From positions 1-64,000 of the forward strand of contig JASLAT010000015.1 of NCBI GenBank assembly GCA_030146915.1: a DNA stretch of 64,000 nucleotides, written 5' to 3'. This document shows positions 25,390 to 32,267 of the stretch, one piece after another. A program made the translations under genes and the position numbers. The DNA is from Tissierellales bacterium (GTDB taxonomy: Bacteria > Bacillota > Clostridia > Tissierellales > Tissierellaceae). The notes under the pieces are model-generated. The model was not told the origin of the DNA. It did no database searches and worked only from the letters and a program-made list of their open reading frames with translations. Each line of letters starts with the position of its first letter. Within the stretch, counting starts at the first letter, position 1.

Positions 25390-26709
25390 GGCTGAAGGAA
25401 TTATTACTCTCTCTAAAATTTCTTCATATTTTAAACCTTCTTGATCTCCTGTTTTCATATCTCTAAATGAGTAAACTTGTTTTTCTATCTCATCTTCACC
25501 AATTATTATTACATAGGGTATATTAAGTTTATCAGCATATGAGAATTTTTTACCCATTTTTCCAGTTTCTAAATAAACTTGATTAGATATTCCACTATCC
25601 ATAAGTCTTGTAGATAATTTTACAGCTTCCTCTTCACAACTTTGCATTGGAATTATCAATATCTCAGTTAAAGCTCTATTTTCTACTTTTAGTAAACCTT
25701 CATGTTTAAGTTGATCAAAAAGTCTAGTAAGACCTATAGATATACCTACACCTGGTAATTTTTGATTGATATAATGACTAGCTAAATCATCATATCTTCC
25801 ACCTGAGCAAACACTTCCTATATGTCTATGATTATCTAAGAAAGTTTCATATATAGTTCCTGTATAGTAGTCTAACCCACGAGCAATTGTAATATTTATT
25901 TGATAATAATCTTCTGGAACACCAAATAATTGTATATATTTATTAACAATTTTCAACTCTTGTAATCCTTCATTAAAAACTTCATTTTCTATTTTTAAAT
26001 CATCTAAACTTTTAAGTATTAAGTCATTTTCACCTTTTATACTTATAAACTCTACTATTTTTTCAATATTCTCACTTGAAATATCTATTTCAACTAATTC
26101 TTCTTTAACCTTTTCAATTCCTATCTTATCTAGTTTATCAATAGCTCTTAATACATATGTAGGATCTTCAATTCCTAAACTACTGAAAAAGCCAGTTAAA
26201 ACCTTTCTATTATTTATTTGTATAGTGAACTTTCCAAAATCCATCTGTTTAAATATTGAATATATTATTGATGGTATCTCTGCATCATTGATGATTCCTA
26301 ATTTATTATTTCCAACAATATCTATATCACATTGATAAAACTCTCTAAACCTACCTCTCTGATTTCTTTCTCCTCTGTATACTTTTCCTATATGATATCT
26401 TCTAAATGGAAATTCTATATCTGAATAATGTTGGGCAACATACCTAGCAAGTGGAACAGTTAAATCAAATCTTAAAGCCATGTCCCTACTTCCTTTTTTA
26501 AATCTATACATTTGTTGCTCTGTTTCTCCACCACCTTTGGCTAAAAGGACCTCTGCCCTTTCTATATTAGGTGTATCTATTGGTAAAAATCCATGTCTTT
26601 CATAATTATTTCTAATTATATCCTTCATTTTATTAAAAATTATTTGTTCACTTGGTAAAAGTTCCATAAATCCTGCTAATGTTGATGGTTTAACTATCTG
26701 ATTTTTCAT
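25381..26709 (-). CDS. hisS: histidyl-tRNA synthetase
   Basis: This 442-residue class II synthetase has motif 1 near 45, motif 2 (FRRYHIGKVYRGERNQRGRFREF) near 103-125, histidine motif A (RGLDYYTGTIYE) near 287 and SGGRYDDL near 311, plus a C-terminal anticodon domain from about 345. The presence of both histidine motifs argues for a true HisRS rather than the paralogue HisZ, and no his biosynthesis genes are nearby. The ATG follows GGAGGTAG and the gene overlaps the YtxC-like gene by 20 bases. No separate terminator was found after it. Confidence 0.93.
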   Translation of the reverse strand: MKNQIVKPSTLAGFMELLPSEQIIFNKMKDIIRNNYERHGFLPIDTPNIERAEVLLAKGGGETEQQMYRFKKGSRDMALRFDLTVPLARYVAQHYSDIEFPFRRYHIGKVYRGERNQRGRFREFYQCDIDIVGNNKLGIINDAEIPSIIYSIFKQMDFGKFTIQINNRKVLTGFFSSLGIEDPTYVLRAIDKLDKIGIEKVKEELVEIDISSENIEKIVEFISIKGENDLILKSLDDLKIENEVFNEGLQELKIVNKYIQLFGVPEDYYQINITIARGLDYYTGTIYETFLDNHRHIGSVCSGGRYDDLASHYINQKLPGVGISIGLTRLFDQLKHEGLLKVENRALTEILIIPMQSCEEEAVKLSTRLMDSGISNQVYLETGKMGKKFSYADKLNIPYVIIIGEDEIEKQVYSFRDMKTGDQEGLKYEEILERVIIPSALT

Positions 26710-27556
26710 TTCTACCTCCGTTATCTACAGTTGAATTTAATTTACAAATATTACATCCGTTGCAAAGTACAAAGCTTCCCTCAAATACTCCTTTTAATGT
26801 TTTTACAAAGAATGTATTCAGCTTTTTATTAGTATGCAAAACTACTCTTTTTGGAGCCATTATTATTAATACTCCTAAAATAATATCATATTTTTTAGGA
26901 TTTAACTCGGAAGACTCCTTTTTTATCTTTTCAATAATATCTAGCCCAACAATATTATTTTCAGCATCTTTTAAAACAAAGTCATTATCATCTATTATTA
27001 CATTCAAAATACTCTCTTTACAGCTATGAGTCTGAACTAAATACTTTATCATCTCAATAAAACCTTTAACTCTTATTTCTTCTTTGAGAACAGACATTAT
27101 TTTATCAATAGCTATATCTAAAATATAAACATAGTCTATTAATCTAAAATACATATATCCCTCTATATCTATAGACTTTACTTCTTCTATATAGCTTGTA
27201 AGATCTTCCTTCATCTTTATCTTCTCATCCAAATATAAAGATGACGTTTTTATCTCTCTCTTTATTCTACCAACAGCACTATCAACTGTTTCTAAATATT
27301 GATGAGCAAATATTTTATTTATTCTACTATATATAAAACTATCTAAATATTCCTCTATCATTATTTCTTCTAATGCATCCGCTAAGATTCTATAAAAATC
27401 CTCCTCTATATCATTTTCTACTTTTATTTTATAAATAAATCTATCTTCATGATAATCATCATATATAGATATATCCCAGTCCTGTAAATAAAGCTCTATA
27501 ATTGCCCTGACTTCTTTAGGATTTCTACATCCTCTTATCTCTATCAAAAATTTCAC
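26690..27556 (-). CDS. ytxC: YtxC-like sporulation protein
   Basis: The 288-residue protein resembles the YtxC family, found in endospore formers and often near thrS or hisS. Recognisable parts are YMYFRLIDYVYILD near 140, a MIKYLVQTHS segment, a DxNNIVG turn, an IMAPKRVVLHTNKK stretch and the late cysteine group CNGCNIC. The role in sporulation is poorly defined. The apparent start is GTG with AAGG-TAGGG close upstream; a TTG three codons later is an alternative. It overlaps the gene before it by 32 bases and hisS by 20, so the three are one operon. Confidence 0.75.
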   Translation of the reverse strand: MKFLIEIRGCRNPKEVRAIIELYLQDWDISIYDDYHEDRFIYKIKVENDIEEDFYRILADALEEIMIEEYLDSFIYSRINKIFAHQYLETVDSAVGRIKREIKTSSLYLDEKIKMKEDLTSYIEEVKSIDIEGYMYFRLIDYVYILDIAIDKIMSVLKEEIRVKGFIEMIKYLVQTHSCKESILNVIIDDNDFVLKDAENNIVGLDIIEKIKKESSELNPKKYDIILGVLIIMAPKRVVLHTNKKLNTFFVKTLKGVFEGSFVLCNGCNICKLNSTVDNGGRNEKSDS

Positions 27557-28295
27557 CCCTACCTTCTAGTACTAGAATCGTTCCTACATCAAGCAGTATA
27601 TCATTGGATAAAAACAATAATTTTTTGCCATTCTCTTTTGCAAAAGCTTTAATTTTCTCTCCTTCTGGATGCTTGTCTAGATGTCCAGATACTAAAACTA
27701 CATTCTCACTTAGATTTCCAAAAGCTCCTCCAATAAAGCCATAGTTCTGACCGGGTAAATCTATATTACCTGGTGATACTAAAAGAACACTATAGCCTTT
27801 TGATTTAAGCAAATTGTATATTGGTATATCGCTTGTAACGCCTAAGTTATTACCTAATAAGGCCAACGAACATTTAGAATATCCCTGTTTTACATCTATC
27901 AAATTTATCCCATTTCGCCTAAATCTTTCTTTTATTTCTATATCTGTACTATCTTTCCTGTGAATAGCTATGTTTCCAATCCTAGCTACGTTATAACTTA
28001 TATCCAATGGATACCTTTTAGATAGAAAACTTTTCCCTTTTATAATATTGAAACCATATTTACTTAGTTGCTGATTATAATAATCATACACCTCTGGGGC
28101 TATAACCAAAGTATTTCTATCTATTGGATGAATCACAATATCTGGATGATATGCAATGCTCTCATCTACAGCCTTACATTTTATAGTTTTTATTACTTTA
28201 AGCTTAAGTTCTTTCAGTCCTTTAATAACTTCTTCATTTACTCTTGCATCAATTATTACAATATTTCCTTTTCCTTTAGGAATAAAGGGATTCAT
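27525..28295 (-). CDS. unknown protein, possible DUF6873/GME-fold family
   Basis: The 256-residue soluble protein (MNPFIPKGKGNIVIID at the N-terminus) has alternating strands and turns. The glycine-rich NYGFIGGAFGNLSENVV near 186 and VLVSGHLDKHPEGEKI just after it stand out. From memory this matches a clostridial family (DUF6873) proposed to have the guanidino-modifying pentein fold; this was not verified, and the classical Cys-His-Asp catalytic set is not evident. The ATG is chosen over a GTG three codons earlier because AGGTG lies six bases upstream. It leads an operon with the YtxC-like gene and hisS. Confidence 0.75.
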   Translation of the reverse strand: MNPFIPKGKGNIVIIDARVNEEVIKGLKELKLKVIKTIKCKAVDESIAYHPDIVIHPIDRNTLVIAPEVYDYYNQQLSKYGFNIIKGKSFLSKRYPLDISYNVARIGNIAIHRKDSTDIEIKERFRRNGINLIDVKQGYSKCSLALLGNNLGVTSDIPIYNLLKSKGYSVLLVSPGNIDLPGQNYGFIGGAFGNLSENVVLVSGHLDKHPEGEKIKAFAKENGKKLLFLSNDILLDVGTILVLEGRGEIFDRDKRM

Positions 28296-28402
28296 AACAT
28301 ACACCTACTTATTTATATAATAATATATAATAATTAATTTTTCTAGACCTAATAACTATATATCACTATATAAAGATTAACTCATAACTAATGTAAAGTA
28401 AA

Positions 28403-28426
28403 ATAAACAGACCTCTGTCTGTTTAT
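28403..28426 (-). terminator. terminator of dut
   Basis: A perfect 10-bp stem (ATAAACAGAC at 28403-28412 with 28417-28426) has a four-base loop. It overlaps the dut stop codon and is followed by T-rich sequence on the minus strand. Confidence 0.75.
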
Positions 28427-28851
28427 CTTCCTGTACTACCAAAACCTCTTTCCCCTCTATCTGTCTCATCTAGCTCATCAACGTACTTAAGTTCTGGTTG
28501 TACATATGGTATTATAATCATCTGAGCAATTCTATCCCCAGACTCTATTTTATAACTCTCTTTACCTTCATTTATTAATCTTATTCCTATTTCGCCTCTA
28601 TAGTCTTCATCAATTATACCAACATCGTTTATAAGTTTTATTTGATGCTTATATGATAAACCGGATCTAGCAACTACCATTCCAAAATGTCCCTTAGGTA
28701 TTGCCATAGCTAATTTTGATTCTATATCTACAATATCCCCCGGTTTTATAAGTATTTCATTATTAGCACGTAAATCTAGTCCAGCTGCAAATTCATTAGC
28801 ATAGCTTGGTTTATGACCTGTACATTTTATTTCCATTATTTCTTTTTTCAT
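28423..28851 (-). CDS. dut: dUTP diphosphatase
   Basis: The 142-residue trimeric dUTPase hydrolyses dUTP to dUMP and keeps uracil out of DNA. All five motifs are visible: AAGLDLRA, ARSGL near 62, NDVGIIDEDYRGEI near 75, GDRIAQMII near 104 and RGERGFGSTGR at the end. The start ATG follows GGAGGG. It lies just after the tRNA terminator with very little room for a promoter of its own, so partial read-through from the tRNA transcript is possible. Confidence 0.96.
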   Translation of the reverse strand: MKKEIMEIKCTGHKPSYANEFAAGLDLRANNEILIKPGDIVDIESKLAMAIPKGHFGMVVARSGLSYKHQIKLINDVGIIDEDYRGEIGIRLINEGKESYKIESGDRIAQMIIIPYVQPELKYVDELDETDRGERGFGSTGR

Positions 28852-28874
28852 AATACCCTCCTATTTATATTCAT

Positions 28875-28906
28875 AACAAAAAAATCTACTGAGATCAGTA
28901 GATTTT
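28875..28906 (-). terminator. terminator of the tRNA operon
   Basis: A perfect 12-bp stem (AAAATCTACTGA at 28881-28892 with 28895-28906) has a very small loop. A run of T follows on the minus strand (plus 28878-28884). It stands five bases after the tRNA-Cys CCA end. Confidence 0.88.
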
Positions 28907-28910
28907 AATA

Positions 28911-28984
28911 TGGAGGCGACATCCGGATTTGAACCGGAGATAAAGGCTTTGCAGGCCTCGGCCTTACCACTTGGCTATGTCGCC
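28911..28984 (-). tRNA. tRNA-Cys (GCA)
   Basis: The minus-strand sequence folds as a standard cloverleaf. The acceptor stem is GGCGACA with TGTCGCC, the anticodon loop contains GCA, and the T-loop contains GGTTCAAATCC. CCA is encoded. It is the last of three tRNA genes and is followed at once by the terminator. Confidence 0.97.
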
Positions 28985-28987
28985 CTA

Positions 28988-29062
28988 TGGAGCGGAAGAC
29001 GAGATTCGAACTCGCGACCCTCGCCTTGGCAAGGCGATGCTCTACCACTGAGCCACTCCCGC
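28988..29062 (-). tRNA. tRNA-Gly (GCC)
   Basis: Acceptor stem GCGGGAG/CTTCCGC, D-loop CAGTGGTAGAG, anticodon GCC within CTTGCCAAG, T-arm GAGTTCGAATCTC and an encoded CCA are all present on the minus strand. It is spaced three bases from tRNA-Cys. Confidence 0.97.
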
Positions 29063-29075
29063 TTAATTGTTTAAC

Positions 29076-29151
29076 TGGTGCCCAAAGCCGGAATCGAACC
29101 AGCGACACACAGATTTTCAGTCTGTTGCTCTACCGACTGAGCTATTTGGGC
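29076..29151 (-). tRNA. tRNA-Phe (GAA)
   Basis: Acceptor stem GCCCAAA/TTTGGGC, D-loop CAGTCGGTAGAG, anticodon GAA within CTGAAAATC, T-arm CTGGTTCGATTCCGG and an encoded CCA are all present. It is the first gene of the tRNA operon, 13 bases before tRNA-Gly. Confidence 0.97.
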
Positions 29152-29159
29152 AAATTATT

Positions 29160-29216
29160 AACTATATAATAGAGAATTAAGTAATCTCTCATAATCACAA
29201 TCTCTATTATATAGTT
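29160..29216. repeat. 16-bp perfect inverted repeat spanning the tRNA promoter -10
   Basis: AACTATATAATAGAGA (29160-29175) is the exact reverse complement of 29201-29216, with 25 bases between. One arm contains the -10 of the tRNA operon promoter. It could form a hairpin in transcripts from hslO or act as an operator; the T-run expected of a terminator is weak. Confidence 0.7.
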
Positions 29217-29234
29217 TTTTTTAATTTTTGTCAA
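29206..29234 (-). promoter_or_regulatory. promoter of the tRNA Phe-Gly-Cys operon
   Basis: Perfect TTGACA (plus 29229-29234), a 17-base A-rich spacer and perfect TATAAT (plus 29206-29211) lie on the minus strand. The -35 is made by the last sense codons of hslO. Confidence 0.88.
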
Positions 29235-30099
29235 CAATTATTTTTTCTAAATCTTCTTTTTCTAGAAGATGTTTTGTATTGCAGAAATGACAAATAACTT
29301 CAGCACCTTTATCCTCTTCTATCATACTTTTTATTTCATCTATATTTAGACTAGCAATAGCACTTTTAACCTTCTCTATTGAACAGTCACATTTATATTC
29401 TATAGGAGTCTTTTTTAAAATTTTCATGTTAAACTCTTTAAATATATCTAAGATAATATCTTCAGGACTTATACCTTCATCGATCAATGTTGATATAGGT
29501 TTTAAATCTTTTAAACTATTTTCTATTTTATCAATGTCCTCATCTTTTACGCCGGGTAATAATTGTATTATAATTCCGCCTGCTGATTTTATTGATAAAT
29601 CTCTATCTACTAATACCCCCAATGAGATAGCAGTAGGTTGCTGTTCGGATATAGCGTAATATCCGGCTAAATCTTCAGCTATTTCACCTGTAAACATATT
29701 TGAATATCCAACATAAGGCTCTTTTAAACCTAGATCCATAGTAACTGATAAGTGCCCTTCTTTACCTACTATTGCTCCCACATCAAGTTTTCCATCTTCT
29801 CTTTGTGGCTTATCTGCTAATGGATTAGATACATATCCTTTAACACTACCAATCGAATCTGAAACTATTACTATTCTACCTATTGGACCGCCACCGTTTA
29901 TTGTTAAAGTCAATAGGTCTTCTTGATTTTTCATCATACTTCCCATCATAACTCCCGCTGTTAAACTTCTACCTAAAGCAGCAGAGGCTGTTGCGGATGT
30001 TTGATGTATTTTTCTTGCCTTCTCTACCATTTCAGTAGTTGTAGCTGCAAAAACTCTAATATTAGCATCTTCATCAATAGCCCTCACTAAATAATCCAT
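29221..30099 (-). CDS. hslO: Hsp33 redox-regulated chaperone
   Basis: The 292-residue cytoplasmic holdase is activated by oxidative unfolding. The redox switch that binds zinc is present near the C-terminus as CDC (about 239-241) and CHFC (about 270-273). The N-terminal domain has the expected ALGRSLTAGVMMGSM and NGGGPIGRIVIVSD segments. Length is normal. The ATG follows AGGAGGAG, and the gene is 10 bases behind the methyltransferase gene, so it belongs to the same operon as hpt. Confidence 0.96.
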   Translation of the reverse strand: MDYLVRAIDEDANIRVFAATTTEMVEKARKIHQTSATASAALGRSLTAGVMMGSMMKNQEDLLTLTINGGGPIGRIVIVSDSIGSVKGYVSNPLADKPQREDGKLDVGAIVGKEGHLSVTMDLGLKEPYVGYSNMFTGEIAEDLAGYYAISEQQPTAISLGVLVDRDLSIKSAGGIIIQLLPGVKDEDIDKIENSLKDLKPISTLIDEGISPEDIILDIFKEFNMKILKKTPIEYKCDCSIEKVKSAIASLNIDEIKSMIEEDKGAEVICHFCNTKHLLEKEDLEKIIVDKN

Positions 30100-30109
30100 A
30101 AATCTCCTC

Positions 30110-30832
30110 CTATTTCCTAGCTACAAAATTAATTCTCTCAGTTGTTTTATCAGCTGGTTCAAAACTAAACGCTTTATAAGAGTCTATACTTCTAAAACCT
30201 TCTTTTTTTAACTTATCTATAATTTCTTCCTCTTCATATATTCTTTGATAATGCAATTCATCGAATCTTTCATAAAACCCTTTATCATTCTCTATAAAAA
30301 AATTTAAATAAAACTCAATCTTATTATCTAAAATATTATTTTCCCAGGTATAAAAAATATTTTCATCTTCATTTATAAATATGTTCTCTCCTATTACTTC
30401 TCTCAATTTATAACTAGAGTTTATGTCAAATATAAATAAACCACCATCTTCTAAATGATTATAGACATTACTAAATACATCATTTAAATCCTCTGTGATA
30501 TAATTTATACTATCACATATTGAAATAATCGACTTATATTTTCTATTAAACTTAAAACTTTTCATATCTTGCTTATATAAATTGACATTACTATAGTTTT
30601 TTAGCTTACTATCCGCTATACTTAACATGTCCTCTGAGAGATCAAATGCATCTATTTGAATATTGTTTTTTCCAATTATCTCTGTTAAATTTCCTGTTCC
30701 ACAAGCCATTTCTAAAATGCTATCAGTTTCTAAGCCTTCACTTTTCCATATATCTATTATATATTTAGCCCAATCATTATAATTAAAGTCCTTCATTAGC
30801 TCATCATATATTAATGCAAAATCTTTATACAT
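30110..30832 (-). CDS. class I SAM-dependent methyltransferase
   Basis: The 240-residue protein starts MYKDFALIYDELMKD. It has SAM-binding motif I as ILEMACGTGNLTEII (about 40-54), an acidic loop after strand 2 (AFDLSEDML), and motif IV near SIISICDSINYI. This is the Methyltransf_25/11 type found beside stress and ribosome genes in many Firmicutes. The substrate is unknown. The ATG follows AAGGAGTAG. It lies between hpt and hslO in one transcription unit. Confidence 0.87.
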   Translation of the reverse strand: MYKDFALIYDELMKDFNYNDWAKYIIDIWKSEGLETDSILEMACGTGNLTEIIGKNNIQIDAFDLSEDMLSIADSKLKNYSNVNLYKQDMKSFKFNRKYKSIISICDSINYITEDLNDVFSNVYNHLEDGGLFIFDINSSYKLREVIGENIFINEDENIFYTWENNILDNKIEFYLNFFIENDKGFYERFDELHYQRIYEEEEIIDKLKKEGFRSIDSYKAFSFEPADKTTERINFVARK

Positions 30833-30870
30833 ATCTACTCCTTTTTGTAGTAATTATTTTACAAAATAAT

Positions 30871-31404
30871 TTAGTCATCAAATGTAAAAATATAAGGGAT
30901 ATTTCTATAGTGATCTTTATAATTTAGTCCATAACCTACAATAAATAAATCTTCAATAGTAAAACCTACATAATCAGCATCTATTTTTTCTGTCCTTCTG
31001 CTAGGTTTATCAAGCATTGTACAAATTTTTATACTTCTAGGATTTCTTTTTTCTAAAAACTCCTTAATTATTCTTAAAGTTCTACCTGAGTCGATTATAT
31101 CATCTGCAATCAATACATCTTTACCTTCTATATCAGCCTTTAAATCATGGATAATTTTTACCTCGCCTGTAGACTCCTCACTATGTCCATAACTTGCTGT
31201 AGTCATAAAATCAACTTCTACTGGAACAGTTATCTCTCTAACTAAATCTGCTGTAAAAACAAAACTTCCTCTTAGTAAAGAAACTACTATTAATTTCCTT
31301 CCATTATAATCTTCACTTATTTGTTTACCTAACTCTTTAACTCTATTTGCAATTTCTTCTCTCGTATATAAAATTCTACCTTTATCTAATTGTAATTCTT
31401 CCAT
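30871..31404 (-). CDS. hpt: hypoxanthine phosphoribosyltransferase
   Basis: The 177-residue purine salvage enzyme converts hypoxanthine or guanine plus PRPP to IMP or GMP. The PRPP-binding loop VLIADDIIDSGRTL lies near 95-108. The flexible loop TTASYGHSEESTG (about 69) and the C-terminal DYVGFTIED base-contact segment are present. The length is normal. Its ribosome binding site AAGGAGG overlaps the stop of a small upstream reading frame, so translation may be coupled. Confidence 0.95.
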   Translation of the reverse strand: MEELQLDKGRILYTREEIANRVKELGKQISEDYNGRKLIVVSLLRGSFVFTADLVREITVPVEVDFMTTASYGHSEESTGEVKIIHDLKADIEGKDVLIADDIIDSGRTLRIIKEFLEKRNPRSIKICTMLDKPSRRTEKIDADYVGFTIEDLFIVGYGLNYKDHYRNIPYIFTFDD

Positions 31405-31406
31405 AA

Positions 31407-31553
31407 TTACCTCCTTGTTATATCGTCTATATCCTTATATTTTATTAATGAAATTCTAAGCGACTTTATCTCTCTAAGTATTAAGTTTAATGTATATTGT
31501 ATACTGACTAAAATTATTAAAATAGTTATTGCGTATATCAACTCTAAATCCAT
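31407..31553 (-). CDS. 48-residue single-pass membrane peptide upstream of hpt
   Basis: A short reading frame encodes MDLELIYAITILIILVSI followed by a second half rich in K, R and I and ending DDITRR. The first 25 residues form one hydrophobic helix; the tail is basic and probably cytoplasmic. ATG is preceded by GAGG about ten bases away, and a possible promoter (TTGTTA at plus 31623-31628, TATACT at 31599-31604, 18-base spacer) lies upstream. The stop codon falls two bases before the hpt start and overlaps its ribosome binding site (AGG AGG TAA). The composition and coupling argue for a real gene; the function is unknown. Confidence 0.65.
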   Translation of the reverse strand: MDLELIYAITILIILVSIQYTLNLILREIKSLRISLIKYKDIDDITRR

Positions 31554-31699
31554 ATTTTATCATCCTCATAAATTATAAAAAGTATTTTATTTTCATTTAG
31601 TATAACACAATTCTCTTTTATATAACAAATATTAGCCTTTTTATTTTTAAGACTATATGTGGTATAATTCATATATGATATTAGGAAGAGGGGTTGTAT

Positions 31700-32242
31700 A
31701 TGTTTATAGAGAATACTGAAGAGCTTGCACAAAATAAACTACTCTTACTTTACCTTATAAGTAAGTCTGACTATAAGCTTACTAAAAAGACAATAACCGA
31801 ATTTATGCTAGAAAAAGACTATATGAACTATTTCCTAGTTCAACAGTATTTATCAGAGCTAGTTGAATCTGGCTTCATAAGGGTTACTAAATTAGAAAAA
31901 GAATTCTATAGTATAACTGATAAGGGTAATATCGCCTTATCTTATTTTAAAGATAGAATTCTTAAAGAATTTAAAGAAGATGTAGAAAAAAAATTTATAA
32001 AAACTGTAAAAGATAAAAAAGAAGAAAGAGAAGTTTTTTCACAATTTTACCAAAAAGAAAATCAACAATTTGTAGTAAATCTAAGACTTATAGAATCTGA
32101 TGATATTCTTTTTAGTATATATTTAGATGTTCCTAATGAAGAACAAGCTAAAAAGATATCTGATTTGTGGAAAAATAATACCGAGTATGTTTATCAAAAT
32201 ATACTAAATATCTTAATAACAGAAAATAACAGTAGTAAATAG
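31700..32242 (+). CDS. DUF4364 family protein
   Basis: The 180-residue protein looks like a winged-helix DNA-binding protein. Residues 1-80 form helices with a strand-turn-strand wing (ELVESGFIRVTKLEKEFYSITDKG), and the C-terminal half is acidic and basic mixed. This is the layout I associate with DUF4364, widespread in clostridia and of unknown function. ATG is chosen over an in-frame TTG two codons earlier because GAGGGG lies six bases before it. It is a single plus-strand gene, divergent from the hpt operon and convergent with valS, and ends in its own terminator. Confidence 0.85.
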   Translation: MFIENTEELAQNKLLLLYLISKSDYKLTKKTITEFMLEKDYMNYFLVQQYLSELVESGFIRVTKLEKEFYSITDKGNIALSYFKDRILKEFKEDVEKKFIKTVKDKKEEREVFSQFYQKENQQFVVNLRLIESDDILFSIYLDVPNEEQAKKISDLWKNNTEYVYQNILNILITENNSSK

Positions 32243-32267
32243 TCATCTATTTACTACTGTTTTTTTT
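32229..32267 (+). terminator. strong intrinsic terminator of the DUF4364 gene
   Basis: A perfect 14-bp stem (32229-32242 with 32247-32260) has a TCAT loop followed by eight T on the plus strand. The stem includes the stop codon. It ends where the convergent valS gene ends and may serve weakly for both directions. Confidence 0.92.

Noticed and set aside
25381..26709. HisZ (regulatory paralogue) instead of HisS
   Set aside because: Both histidine-binding motifs and the C-terminal anticodon domain are present, and no histidine biosynthesis genes are nearby.
28905..29169. Two reading frames across the tRNA genes
   Set aside because: They are translations of structural tRNA sequence and are not protein genes.
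31544..31732. 62-codon minus-strand frame overlapping the DUF4364 start
   Set aside because: It covers the divergent promoter region, has no ribosome binding site, and overlaps the better-supported 48-residue frame and the DUF4364 gene.
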